From the NCBI GenBank assembly GCA_964624145.1, contig CAZUXT010000028.1, positions 1 to 45,775 of the forward strand: a stretch of DNA of 45,775 nt, given 5' to 3'. Positions 32,982 to 41,684 of the stretch are shown one piece after another. A program made the translations under genes and the position numbers. Source of the DNA: WJMT01 sp964624145. Its GTDB lineage: Bacteria; Acidobacteriota; Aminicenantia; Aminicenantales; Aminicenantaceae. The number at the start of each line of letters is the position of its first letter. Position 1 is the stretch's first letter. A model generated the notes under the pieces. The model saw nothing but the letters and a program-made list of their open reading frames with translations, made no database searches and had not been told where the DNA came from.

Positions 32982-35724
32982 ATCGAGTCACAGCTCTTTT
33001 AGGCCGGCCCTGTTTTCCTTTCTGCTGATCATTTTTTTCAGCTCATCTCTGTTTTCATCTGTTTTTTCTGAAAACCAGGTGTACATCCGCAGTGTTCATG
33101 TGGAGCTTGATGGTGAACCGGCAGAGCCGGAAATAGCGGAATTGGTAACATTGGAAACAGGAGATATCCTTTCATTCTTCAGTATGAGCGAGGTTGTTAA
33201 AAGGCTTTACAAAACAGGTCTATTTTCTGATATACAAGTCGAAAAAAAGGGAGAAGAGCAGGCGGATCTCACATTTATTTTGACAAGCCAGCCTTATATA
33301 AACCGTATCGTTTTTCTCGGAAGGGAAGAAATTTCTCCGGCCAAGCTCAAAAAGCAGCTTTTAGCCCTTAAAGAAGGGGATACCTATTACGAAGGGAAGT
33401 TAAAAAAAGCGGTTGAGGAGTTGAAGACAATATTAACACAAAGAGGAAAATTCAATCCGGCCATAGAGGCCTACACCGAACCAACTGACGAACCATCGCA
33501 GGTGGATGTTTTTTTTGAAATACAGGGTGTAAAAGAATACATAGTCAAGGATATACACTTCGAGGGAGACGTCATTTTTCAAGAGGCTAAGCTTAAAAAG
33601 GAGATGAAGACGAAAACAGGCAATCTGTATGTAAAGTCGACTCTCCAGCAGGATATGGATATCCTGAAGGGCCTGTACAGCTCACTGGGTTATCAGCGTG
33701 TGGAAATACAGGCTCAAGAAAATTTTCAGGAAAAAGACGGTTTCGTATCTTTGGTTGTCAGTTTGGAGGCTCATGAAAAAATAGATATCATCATTCAAGG
33801 CGCAGAAGTCCCCTTGAGCCTTATACAGCCTATTTGGGAGACGAATATTTTTATGGAATGGGGGATTGACCAGGGAAAGACTAAGATCATCAAATATATG
33901 CATAAGAAAGGATATCTGTTTTGCAATGTCCGTGGTTCAGTCGTCAGGGAAGAAAACACAATTAAGATCATTTACAAGGTATTTCCGGGGGAAAAATACA
34001 AGATAAATGATATTATTTTTAACAAATTGGAGTATTTCAGCCCTGATGAATTAAAGTCGCAGCTTGCTTTAGAAGAAAACGCTCCTCTTCTCAGCAGTGT
34101 AACCGGTGATCGGTTGTTTGAACTGCCGTCAGAGATTGAATCTCTCTATGAGACCGAGGGTTTTCCTCATACAAGGATAGCGCTGAATTTCAGAAGATAC
34201 AAAAAAAAGGTCGATGCTGTTTTTTTTATTGAAGAAGGAGTACAGAATATAACAGAGAAGATATCGTTTAAGGGAGCGGAGAATGTCAGTACAGAAGTGC
34301 TTTTTGAAACCATAGAAACATTTGAGGGGGGGCCTTTTTATCAACCCAGAATTCAAAAAGATACTGAAAATTTAGAAAATCTCTATATGAACATGGGATA
34401 CAGGGGAACTGAGATCAAATCACATACAGAGAAGACCGGAGAAAACTCTTTTGATATTGAATTTGAGGTCAAGGAAGGGGAAAGAGTCAGAATCAAGGAT
34501 ATCATTATCACGGGTAATAAAATAACGAGGAAAAACACCATTCTCCGTGAAGTTCTGCTTCAGCCGGGTGATTATGCCCGTTCTGATGAGATAAGGAATA
34601 CCAAAAGACGGATTTCGAATCTTGGTATTTTCACAAAAGTCACGATTGAAGAAATATCGCTTGACCAGGGTTGGGAGAATTTACTGATCAGCGTAAGAGA
34701 GGGGCAGAGGCATTATGGCAGCCTGGGTGTGGGGCTGGAAACAAAGAACGAACCGCGTTCCTTCCAGGCTTGGGACAGTGTAATAAGGCCGAGAGGGACC
34801 GCTGAATTCATAAGGGGGAATATATTCGGCACCGGAGCTCAGCTCTCGCTTGTAGGCCAGGTCAGCCTTAGAGAGAAAAGAGCGGCGGTATCCTGGGAGC
34901 AGCCGTATTTTTTCGGGATTCCTATTGATACCTATCTTAACGCCTGGCTTGAGCGGGAGAGCCGGACAAGTTACAGTTTTGATCGGAGAGGAATCAGCTT
35001 TTCTGCCTTAAAGCCCATAGCAAGAGATGAGAACAAAATATTTATGGTCACATTGAGGTTCGCACGGACTTCCTTATTCGAATTGAGAATATCCGAATCA
35101 GAGGTAGACAGGCAGCACTTTCCTTTTTCAGCCACATCGATTTCCGGAAGTATCATTTGGGATAAAAGAGACGATTCGTTTAATCCGGGCAGAGGATATT
35201 TTGCTTCCACGGTTTTGGAATGGGCTTATCCCTTGTTTCATGCGGAATCGGATTATTTAAAACTTTTTACAAAATACCAACAATTTTTACCGCTCCTGCC
35301 CAAAGTCACATTCAGCATGACATCAAGAGTGGGGTTGGGCATGGGAAGGATGCCCATTCATGAAAGATTTTTTGCAGGCGGAAGCAATTCTTTCAGAGGC
35401 ACCTCGTTTGATGAATTAGGGCCTAGAGATCCTTTGTCTATTGAACCTGTGGGCGGCAAAGCGATTATATTAGTGAATTTTGAGCTGACCTTTCCTATTA
35501 CTCCCAAGTTAGGAGACCTTTACGGAGCTGTTTTCTATGACAAAGGAAATGTGTTTTATAAAAGGAGCCAGGTTGATTTTAAGAAGCTGCTGGATGCCGT
35601 TGGAATCGGCCTTAGATACAAGACTCCCTTGGGGCCTGTTCGTTTTGAGCTGGGATGGAACTTCGATGCCCGGGAAGGGGAAAAGCAGCCTCGTGTCATC
35701 ATTGCCATAGGTCATGTGTTTTAA
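32956..35724 (+). CDS. Omp85-family outer-membrane assembly protein with about seven POTRA domains
   Basis: The open frame begins at 32809, but the first ~49 residues lie inside the tamB-like gene. ATG at 32956 with GGAAGGA 10 nt upstream gives 922 residues and a signal peptide (ALFSFLLIIFFSSSLFSSVF). About seven POTRA-like units of 72-83 residues then follow, beginning near YIRSVHVE, YINRIVFL, YIVKDIHF, KIDIIIQG, KYKINDII, QNITEKIS and RVRIKDII, before a C-terminal barrel from about residue 585. Barrel features: GNIFGTGAQLSLVG, FNPGRGYFAS, FFAGGSNSFRG (the VRGY-like L6 motif) and the terminal IAIGHVF. BamA has five POTRAs and TamA three. It may be BamA itself or the TamA partner of the adjacent TamB. 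Confidence 0.9.
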   Translation: MSRFTDGFRSSHSSFRPALFSFLLIIFFSSSLFSSVFSENQVYIRSVHVELDGEPAEPEIAELVTLETGDILSFFSMSEVVKRLYKTGLFSDIQVEKKGEEQADLTFILTSQPYINRIVFLGREEISPAKLKKQLLALKEGDTYYEGKLKKAVEELKTILTQRGKFNPAIEAYTEPTDEPSQVDVFFEIQGVKEYIVKDIHFEGDVIFQEAKLKKEMKTKTGNLYVKSTLQQDMDILKGLYSSLGYQRVEIQAQENFQEKDGFVSLVVSLEAHEKIDIIIQGAEVPLSLIQPIWETNIFMEWGIDQGKTKIIKYMHKKGYLFCNVRGSVVREENTIKIIYKVFPGEKYKINDIIFNKLEYFSPDELKSQLALEENAPLLSSVTGDRLFELPSEIESLYETEGFPHTRIALNFRRYKKKVDAVFFIEEGVQNITEKISFKGAENVSTEVLFETIETFEGGPFYQPRIQKDTENLENLYMNMGYRGTEIKSHTEKTGENSFDIEFEVKEGERVRIKDIIITGNKITRKNTILREVLLQPGDYARSDEIRNTKRRISNLGIFTKVTIEEISLDQGWENLLISVREGQRHYGSLGVGLETKNEPRSFQAWDSVIRPRGTAEFIRGNIFGTGAQLSLVGQVSLREKRAAVSWEQPYFFGIPIDTYLNAWLERESRTSYSFDRRGISFSALKPIARDENKIFMVTLRFARTSLFELRISESEVDRQHFPFSATSISGSIIWDKRDDSFNPGRGYFASTVLEWAYPLFHAESDYLKLFTKYQQFLPLLPKVTFSMTSRVGLGMGRMPIHERFFAGGSNSFRGTSFDELGPRDPLSIEPVGGKAIILVNFELTFPITPKLGDLYGAVFYDKGNVFYKRSQVDFKKLLDAVGIGLRYKTPLGPVRFELGWNFDAREGEKQPRVIIAIGHVF

Positions 35725-35725
35725 A

Positions 35726-36478
35726 ATGAACGGAAAAAGAAAGAAACTAGTTTTGTTAACTCTACATGTATTGTTGATGTCTGTGTTTCTTCCCAGTTGG
35801 TTGGCATGGGGCTTTTATGACAAAGTGGAAGGTGTTGTGGCTGTGGTGGATGATGAAGTCATAACAGTCACGGACCTGAGAATAGTAAAAGTCTTCGGAT
35901 TGTGGGATTCAAATGGGAATACGGAAGAGAAATCTTTATTCCCTCTTGTACTTGAGAACATCATCAATCAAAAGCTCGTCAACCAATTTACCGGAGGAGA
36001 TATAAATATCGATGACAAAGAGATTGACGGTTTTTTGGCCGAGGTGAAAGAAAGATGGCAGGACTACGGATTGGAAGAAAGATTGACTGCTTTTGGAATA
36101 GATCTCACAGACCTGAGGGATTACTGCGCCGAATATCTTTCATTCAAAAAAATCGTATCGGATAGATTCAGCCGTTCAGTAGTGGTCAGCCTTAGGGAGA
36201 TCGAGGAGTATTATGATCAGGTGTATGTTCCTGAACAAAAAGCCAAACAAGAACCTGTGAAGCAGATGGTCGATATGCTGCCTGAAATCGAATCAGCTGT
36301 TAAGGAAAAAGCCACCAGCGTTCAGGTCGAAGAATGGATCAGCAGTTTAAGGAGTAAAGCAGAAATCCAGAACCGCATCGATAGATACCTGGATTTCCTC
36401 AATGGAGAGGAGAATAAAGGCGAAAAATTTGTTTTTTTTAAGGTTGAGCAAGGAAAGATGGAGAAAGAAGGAGAATGA
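35726..36478 (+). CDS. SurA N-terminal-like periplasmic chaperone without PPIase domain
   Basis: The chosen ATG at 35726 gives 250 residues; an alternative ATG at 35714 adds four residues and overlaps the Omp85 stop. A signal peptide (KLVLLTLHVLLMSVFLPSWL) is followed by KVEGVVAVVDDEVITVTDLR, the classic start of SurA/PpiD-type chaperones, and helical sequence (LENIINQKLVNQF, EIDGFLAEVKERW). No parvulin PPIase domain follows, and the C-terminal half is lysine/glutamate-rich helices. It probably escorts unfolded outer-membrane proteins to the adjacent Omp85 complex. The next gene, fabD, starts at or just after its stop. Confidence 0.8.
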   Translation: MNGKRKKLVLLTLHVLLMSVFLPSWLAWGFYDKVEGVVAVVDDEVITVTDLRIVKVFGLWDSNGNTEEKSLFPLVLENIINQKLVNQFTGGDINIDDKEIDGFLAEVKERWQDYGLEERLTAFGIDLTDLRDYCAEYLSFKKIVSDRFSRSVVVSLREIEEYYDQVYVPEQKAKQEPVKQMVDMLPEIESAVKEKATSVQVEEWISSLRSKAEIQNRIDRYLDFLNGEENKGEKFVFFKVEQGKMEKEGE

Positions 36479-36489
36479 CGGAAGGAGAG

Positions 36490-37434
36490 ATGAAAAAGCT
36501 GGCTTTTCTGTTTCCCGGCCAGGCTTCTCAAAAAGTCGGAATGGGAAAGGAATTTTTCGTGTCATCCCCTTTGGCAAGGGAACTTTTTTTGAAGGCAGAT
36601 GAGATTCTCGGATACAAGATCTCGGATCTGTGTTTTAAGGGGCCTGAGACGAAATTGACTCTCACTGAGAACACACAGCCGGCCCTTCTTGTGGTGAGCT
36701 GTATTGCCTTCAGACTTTTAGGGATAGAGCCTCTTATTGCTGCCGGCCATAGTCTGGGAGAGTATTCAGCTCTTGTTGCGGCCAAATCGTTGAAATTTGA
36801 AGATGCCGTGATGCTGGTTCATAAAAGAGGGAAGTATATGCAGGAAGCTGTGCCTGTGGGCACAGGCGCCATGGCTGCTGTGCTCGGGGCTTCGTATGAG
36901 GAAGTCGAGAGCGCGCTCAAGAAAATAGATGACGGAGTGGTTGAGATCGCTAACTGGAACAGTCAAAGCCAGATCGTTATTTCAGGTGACAAGGAGGCTG
37001 TTGAAAAAGCAGTGGAGTCTGTGAAAGCGCCCAAGACGGTCATGCTTCCTGTCAGCGCACCCTTTCACTGTGCGCTCATGATGGGTGCGCGAAAAAAGCT
37101 GTCCTATGACCTTGACCAGGTTGAATTCAGAAATCCCAGGTTTCCGATCATATCGAATGTCAAAGCTGAGATCATAGATGATGGAGAAGCGGCAAGAGAT
37201 GCCCTAAAGGAACAGGTGACTCATTCTGTTCAGTGGTACCGTTCTATGGAGGTACTGGAACGAATGAAGATAGAGGTCACAGCCGAACTGGGATCGGGAA
37301 ATGTATTGAGCGGGCTTATGAAAAGGATATCCAGGCAATGGAAGCCGCGCCCCTCTATCATAAATATTGAAGACAACCAGTCCCTGGAGAAAGCCAGACA
37401 GATCCTTTTCGCCACACCTGAATTTTATCGTTAA
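36490..37434 (+). CDS. fabD: Malonyl-CoA-acyl carrier protein transacylase
   Basis: The enzyme loads malonyl groups onto ACP for fatty acid synthesis. ATG at 36490 (MKKLAFLFPGQASQ) fits the family N-terminus; ATG at 36475 overlaps the upstream stop (ATGA) and would add five residues. Both have an AAGGAG site only 1-2 nt away, so the choice is by homology. From 36490 the protein has 314 residues, normal for FabD. Motifs: FPGQ at 8-11, the nucleophilic Ser88 in GHSLGEYSA, the RGKYMQEAVPVGTGAMAAVL block and SAPFHCALM with the catalytic His. Other fab genes are not in the window. Confidence 0.95.
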   Translation: MKKLAFLFPGQASQKVGMGKEFFVSSPLARELFLKADEILGYKISDLCFKGPETKLTLTENTQPALLVVSCIAFRLLGIEPLIAAGHSLGEYSALVAAKSLKFEDAVMLVHKRGKYMQEAVPVGTGAMAAVLGASYEEVESALKKIDDGVVEIANWNSQSQIVISGDKEAVEKAVESVKAPKTVMLPVSAPFHCALMMGARKKLSYDLDQVEFRNPRFPIISNVKAEIIDDGEAARDALKEQVTHSVQWYRSMEVLERMKIEVTAELGSGNVLSGLMKRISRQWKPRPSIINIEDNQSLEKARQILFATPEFYR

Positions 37435-38207
37435 TTCAAGATCTTTCCGACGTTTTCTGCCACTACAGCGGGTTTTTTCTTTAAGCAGGCCGCTTCTTCA
37501 GCCGAGGTTTCTCCGCTCAGAACAAGGAAGAAATCACACTTTAATCTGTTTGCCAGTTCCATGTCCGTATATATTCTGTCTCCGACCATAACCACTTCGC
37601 GGCTGGCAACCTTGTGTTTTTTCATTATATGCCGGACCATCTCAACATTGGGTTTCCCGAATATCTTTTGTGGTTTTTTCCCGGTCGCTTTTTTAAAAAG
37701 CGACATCATGGCCCCTATATCCGGGATAGGGCCTTCTTGTGTAGGGCAGACCAGGTCGGGATGGGTTGCTAAAAGAGGAATATCTTTTAAGAGAAAAAGG
37801 GCTGCTTTTCTTAATTTTTCGTAAACAAGTTCCGTATCAAATCCGAGCACCACATATTCAGGAGAATCTGAACGGGGATTGATCCCTGCCTCTTCAAACA
37901 TATCTATCATGGAGCGGGTACCCACAATATAAGTGTCTTTGACCTTATTTCTGATAAGGAAGTCTATAACGCCGTCGGTGGAAAGAATGATTCTTTCTTT
38001 TGTGGTGTTGATCCCCAGGCGAGAGAGTTTTTTCACATAGTCAAGTTTTGAACGGGAGGAATTATTGGAGAGAAAATAAAAGTGTATTTCCCTTGAAGCC
38101 AGGCTTTTTAAAAATTTCTTTGCGCCCGGAATCAACCTGTCTCCGAGGTATATGGTCCCGTCCAGATCCAGAAAAACGATTTTTTTATTTTTTAATGGAT
38201 TTTTCAT
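37431..38207 (-). CDS. HAD-superfamily hydrolase, NagD-like (class IIA)
   Basis: A 258-residue cytosolic phosphatase. The catalytic DxDGT motif is VFLDLDGTIYLG, with Asp14 (nucleophile) and Asp16. Motif II is in FLSNNSSRSKLDYVKKL, and motif IV is VVMVGDRIYTDMELANRL. The class IIA C2 cap lies between them (DTYIVGTRSMIDMFEEAG). Substrates of this group are small phosphate esters, such as phosphoglycolate, nitrophenyl phosphate or sugar phosphates. Its stop is convergent with fabD (4-nt overlap of stops), and its start overlaps the 3' end of the upstream CDP-alcohol phosphatidyltransferase gene by 23 nt, suggesting co-transcription with that gene. Confidence 0.9.
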   Translation of the reverse strand: MKNPLKNKKIVFLDLDGTIYLGDRLIPGAKKFLKSLASREIHFYFLSNNSSRSKLDYVKKLSRLGINTTKERIILSTDGVIDFLIRNKVKDTYIVGTRSMIDMFEEAGINPRSDSPEYVVLGFDTELVYEKLRKAALFLLKDIPLLATHPDLVCPTQEGPIPDIGAMMSLFKKATGKKPQKIFGKPNVEMVRHIMKKHKVASREVVMVGDRIYTDMELANRLKCDFFLVLSGETSAEEAACLKKKPAVVAENVGKILN

Positions 38208-38835
38208 TTTTCTTAAAGGTTTTTAAAGCAGCGGATACATATTCCACAGATGACAGCAGAGTCACAATAATCAGAATCCATGATAGAAAATAGAAACTCC
38301 ATTTTCCTATAAGGTTCCAGTAATAGGGCCCCAAAAGCGCGGCTATTCCGCCTACGGCCTGAAAGGTGGCTTTTATTTTTCCGCTTTTTTTTGCCGATAC
38401 GGAAAAGCCTTTTTTGGCTAGGATGATGCGTGAATAAGCAACTGTTATATCCCTTAATGCCATGCAGAGAGGGAGAAGCAGCAGCACAAGGCCTGATAGC
38501 GCCATGGCAAAATAGACGATTATTCTTGATATGCTGTCAGCATAGGGATCAAGAGCCGCTCCGTATTCTGAACTGAGATTGAAATGCCTGGCAATAGGCC
38601 CGTCAAATAAATCCGTCGCTTCAATGAGCAGAAGGATCGATAAGGAGAGGATAAAACGCATTTCCTGGTCTTTGAGTGACAGCAGAAGAGCGGCAAATGT
38701 TACCGCAAGAGGAATTCTGAGTAATGTGATGGATTGAACTATGATAAAACCGGTCTTGTTTTTTTTTATATCTTCTTCAGTCAGTATTTTGTTTTGGTGG
38801 CTCATCTGACGGCCTCGCCTTTCCATTTTATTCAT
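38185..38835 (-). CDS. CDP-alcohol phosphatidyltransferase (PgsA-like)
   Basis: A 216-residue integral membrane enzyme. The family motif D-x2-D-G-x2-A-R-x8-G-x3-D-x3-D is perfect in the block starting at DLFDGPIARHF and ending in GAALDPYAD. About six hydrophobic spans surround it. The product is phospholipid headgroup transfer from CDP-diacylglycerol, perhaps to glycerol phosphate; the acceptor cannot be read from sequence. The annotated start at 38835 is uncertain: ATG codons at 38826 and 38805 are in frame and no strong ribosome site distinguishes them. It is transcribed away from mutS, from a shared 155-nt intergenic region, and overlaps the downstream HAD gene. Confidence 0.88.
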   Translation of the reverse strand: MNKMERRGRQMSHQNKILTEEDIKKNKTGFIIVQSITLLRIPLAVTFAALLLSLKDQEMRFILSLSILLLIEATDLFDGPIARHFNLSSEYGAALDPYADSISRIIVYFAMALSGLVLLLLPLCMALRDITVAYSRIILAKKGFSVSAKKSGKIKATFQAVGGIAALLGPYYWNLIGKWSFYFLSWILIIVTLLSSVEYVSAALKTFKKNEKSIKK

Positions 38836-38947
38836 TCAGGTTAACATTCTATCTTCCTGTTTATTTTTTTTCAATCCACTAATTTTAACTGTCATCCAAA
38901 TTATCTGTGGATCAGGCTGTTTTTTATGAATAGTCCGGGCTTAAGTC

Positions 38948-38976
38948 TTGCCAACAAACTCAATTTTAAATACTAT
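38948..38976 (+). promoter_or_regulatory. Sigma70-type promoter of mutS
   Basis: TTGCCA (38948-38953, 5/6 of the -35 consensus) is separated by exactly 17 nt from TACTAT (38971-38976, 4/6 of the -10). The mutS ATG at 38991 lies only 14 nt after the -10, so the transcript would have almost no leader; no strong ribosome site is present there either, which would fit a near-leaderless message. Confidence 0.5.
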
Positions 38977-38990
38977 AGTTAAAAGCAGCC

Positions 38991-41624
38991 ATGGCAAGAA
39001 ACAAATCCGTGACTCCCATGATGGAGCAGTACCTGAGGCTGAAGAAACAGCATCAGGATGCTTTTCTTTTTTTCAGACTGGGCGATTTTTATGAACTTTT
39101 TTATGAGGATGCAAAGAAAGCCTCCTCCATTCTCGAGATCGCCCTGACCTCGAGGCAGAAAGTCCCTATGTGCGGAGTACCCCATCATTCGGCTGATTCA
39201 TATCTTTCAAAGCTTCTCAAGCACGGCTATAAAGTGGCTATTTGTGAGCAGGTTGAAGACCCCAAAGAGTCAAAAGGGGTGGTTAAAAGAGATGTGATCA
39301 AGGTTTTGACTCCCGGAACAGCCGTTGAGATCGAATCCGAAGACATGAAAGAGAACACCTATGTGATGAGCCTTGTTTTTGAGGGGGACGATTGGGGGCT
39401 GGCTCTTATTGACCTGGCATCAGGCAGGATGGACACGACTCAAAGCACCGGAGAGAACAGAAAAAACCTCAAAGACGAAATGTATAGATTTTCACCAAAG
39501 GAAATCATATTTCCTCAAAGCTGTGAGCGGAAAATAAATCAGCTTCTCTCTAAAAATGGAATCAAAGGGATTTTAAAAAGCTCTCAGGAGGATTGGATAT
39601 TTGATACGGCCCAGGCTTCTGATTATATAAAAGAGCATTTCAAAGTCAGTTCTCTGCAAGGCTTTGGCATCGCCAGTAAAGAGCTTGCTGTTTCCGCAGC
39701 AGGAGCGCTGCTTTATTACTTAAAGAAATTAAGAAAAGATTCACTGGCTCTCATTCAAAATATATCTTATTTGCATCACAGCCAGTACATGATACTGGAT
39801 GCGTCCGCGGTAAAGAACCTGGAGATCGTAAAAAATTTAAGGGACAACCGGCGTACAGACTCCCTTCTTGATGTTATTGATTACACGGTAAATTCAATGG
39901 GCAGCCGCTTGATACGCTCCTGGCTTCTTTCTCCTTCTCTATCTCTGGAGACGATCGAGAAAAGACAGGATGGCATTCAAGATTTTTTGTCTCACACCAT
40001 TGAGCGGCATGAAATAAGAGAGAAGCTTAAGCAGATTTATGACCTGGAAAGGCTGAGCAGCCGGATTTCGCTTTCAGCGGCCAGTGCCAGAGACCTTGTG
40101 TCGTTAAAAATATCACTTCAGTCTCTCCCTGATGTCTATGCCCTGCTTAAACCCTTCCATTCAACGATCATAGAGAACATGAAAAAGGAATGGGATGATG
40201 CGGATGATGTCGAGGCTTATATTGACAGGGCTATAAAAGATGAGCCATCTTTTTTATTGACTGAAGGGGGGATCATAAAAAAAGGATTCAACGGGGAACT
40301 TGATGAGCTGAGAGAGGTCAGCAAGTCCGGCAAGACTTTTCTTACAGGTATTGAAAAGAAAGAAAGAGAAAGAACTAAAATACCCAATCTGAAAGTCAGC
40401 TTCAACAAGGTTTTCGGCTATTACATTCAGGTGACCAAGTCAAATCTTTTCCGTGTCCCGGATGATTATATCCGGAAGCAGACCCTTGTCAGCTCAGAGA
40501 GATACATAACTCCTGAACTCAAAGAGCATGAGGAAAAAATTCTTCATGCTGAAGAAAGAGCGAATGAACTAGAGTATCAATTGTTTCAGGAAATAAGGAG
40601 CAAAGTGGCGGCTGAAACGTCCAGGATTCAAAAGATCGCTTCAAGAATAGCTCTTTTGGATGTTTTGACTTCTTTGAGCGAACTGGCCTCTCAGCGTTCC
40701 TACAACAGGCCCTCAGTGAATTCAACCGACATTATCAGCATCAAAGGCGGGAGGCATCCGGTCATTGAAGTCACAGATGAAGAGCCCTTTGTCCCTAACG
40801 ATACATATATGAACAGGGACAAAGACCAGATACTGATCATAACAGGGCCCAATATGGGAGGGAAGTCAACATATTTGAGGCAGACGGCTCTCATCTGCAT
40901 CCTTGCCCAGATGGGGTCCTATGTCCCTGCTGAAGAAGCGGAAATCGGGATTGTGGACAGAGTGTTCACAAGAATAGGGGCGATGGATTTCTTGAGCTTG
41001 GGGCAGTCCACTTTTATGGTTGAGATGCTGGAAACAGCAGGGATATTGAACAGCGCCACCGAGAAAAGTCTTATCCTCCTGGACGAGGTGGGGAGAGGAA
41101 CATCGACTTTTGACGGTTTGAGTCTGGCATGGGCCGTGGTGGAATACCTTCATGAGAACAACCATTTAAGAGCGAAGACCCTGTTTGCCACTCATTATCA
41201 TGAACTGACAGAACTGGCCATGACAATGGATAGGATTAAAAATTACCATGTTGCCGTTAAAGAATGGAAAGAGGACATCATTTTTTTAAGGAAGATCGTT
41301 CCGGGGCCTTCTGATCAGAGCTATGGCATACATGTGGCTAAGCTGGCAGGAATTCCCCGGACAATCCTAGAAAGAGCCAGAGAGATACTTTTTAATCTCG
41401 AAAAAAAGGAACTGGACAGCGATGGTATTCCAAAAATATCCTACCACCAGAATAATGACACGGATGATTCTCAAATGTTTCTCTTCGGGGGAGATGAGCA
41501 ATACAGGCTGCTCAAAAAATTAAGAGATGCAATCGGTGAGTGTGATGTGTCCGCCATGACTCCTGTTGAGGCGTTGAATATGATTGACAGGCTTAAGAAA
41601 GAGATTACTGAAGAGGAAGGCTAA
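38991..41624 (+). CDS. mutS: DNA mismatch repair protein MutS
   Basis: An 877-residue mismatch-recognition ATPase. The mismatch-wedge motif F-x-E appears as Phe33 and Glu35 in RLGDFYELFYEDAKKA. The connector, lever and clamp regions follow (MGSRLIRSWLLSP; KVSFNKVFGYYIQVTKS). The ABC ATPase holds Walker A GPNMGGKST, SLGQSTFMVEML, Walker B ILLDEVGRGTSTFDG and the ATHYHEL H-loop. The C-terminal helix-turn-helix (VEALNMIDRLKKEI) is present. Length is normal for MutS1 (E. coli 853). The stop codon falls inside a copy of the dispersed repeat seen at 18.1 and 29.3 kb. mutL is not in the window. Confidence 0.98.
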   Translation: MARNKSVTPMMEQYLRLKKQHQDAFLFFRLGDFYELFYEDAKKASSILEIALTSRQKVPMCGVPHHSADSYLSKLLKHGYKVAICEQVEDPKESKGVVKRDVIKVLTPGTAVEIESEDMKENTYVMSLVFEGDDWGLALIDLASGRMDTTQSTGENRKNLKDEMYRFSPKEIIFPQSCERKINQLLSKNGIKGILKSSQEDWIFDTAQASDYIKEHFKVSSLQGFGIASKELAVSAAGALLYYLKKLRKDSLALIQNISYLHHSQYMILDASAVKNLEIVKNLRDNRRTDSLLDVIDYTVNSMGSRLIRSWLLSPSLSLETIEKRQDGIQDFLSHTIERHEIREKLKQIYDLERLSSRISLSAASARDLVSLKISLQSLPDVYALLKPFHSTIIENMKKEWDDADDVEAYIDRAIKDEPSFLLTEGGIIKKGFNGELDELREVSKSGKTFLTGIEKKERERTKIPNLKVSFNKVFGYYIQVTKSNLFRVPDDYIRKQTLVSSERYITPELKEHEEKILHAEERANELEYQLFQEIRSKVAAETSRIQKIASRIALLDVLTSLSELASQRSYNRPSVNSTDIISIKGGRHPVIEVTDEEPFVPNDTYMNRDKDQILIITGPNMGGKSTYLRQTALICILAQMGSYVPAEEAEIGIVDRVFTRIGAMDFLSLGQSTFMVEMLETAGILNSATEKSLILLDEVGRGTSTFDGLSLAWAVVEYLHENNHLRAKTLFATHYHELTELAMTMDRIKNYHVAVKEWKEDIIFLRKIVPGPSDQSYGIHVAKLAGIPRTILERAREILFNLEKKELDSDGIPKISYHQNNDTDDSQMFLFGGDEQYRLLKKLRDAIGECDVSAMTPVEALNMIDRLKKEITEEEG

Positions 41625-41662
41625 ATCTTCAATAGCGCTTAAACCATACATGAATTTTATAG
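41619..41662 (+). repeat. Single arm of the dispersed repeat family (copy D), overlapping the mutS stop
   Basis: GGCTAAATCTTCAAT and the following bases up to TATAG match the arm at 18151-18195 in about 36 of 45 positions. Its GGCTAA contains the TAA stop codon of mutS (41622-41624). I find no complementary partner arm nearby, so this looks like a solo or decayed copy lying in the 60-nt gap between mutS and clpB. Confidence 0.6.
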
Positions 41663-41684
41663 ATATGTGTTGTGAGGTGAAGAT

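Noticed and set aside
41625..41684. Heat-shock promoter or CIRCE element before clpB
   Set aside because: No CIRCE inverted repeat and no -35/-10 pair of acceptable spacing was found.
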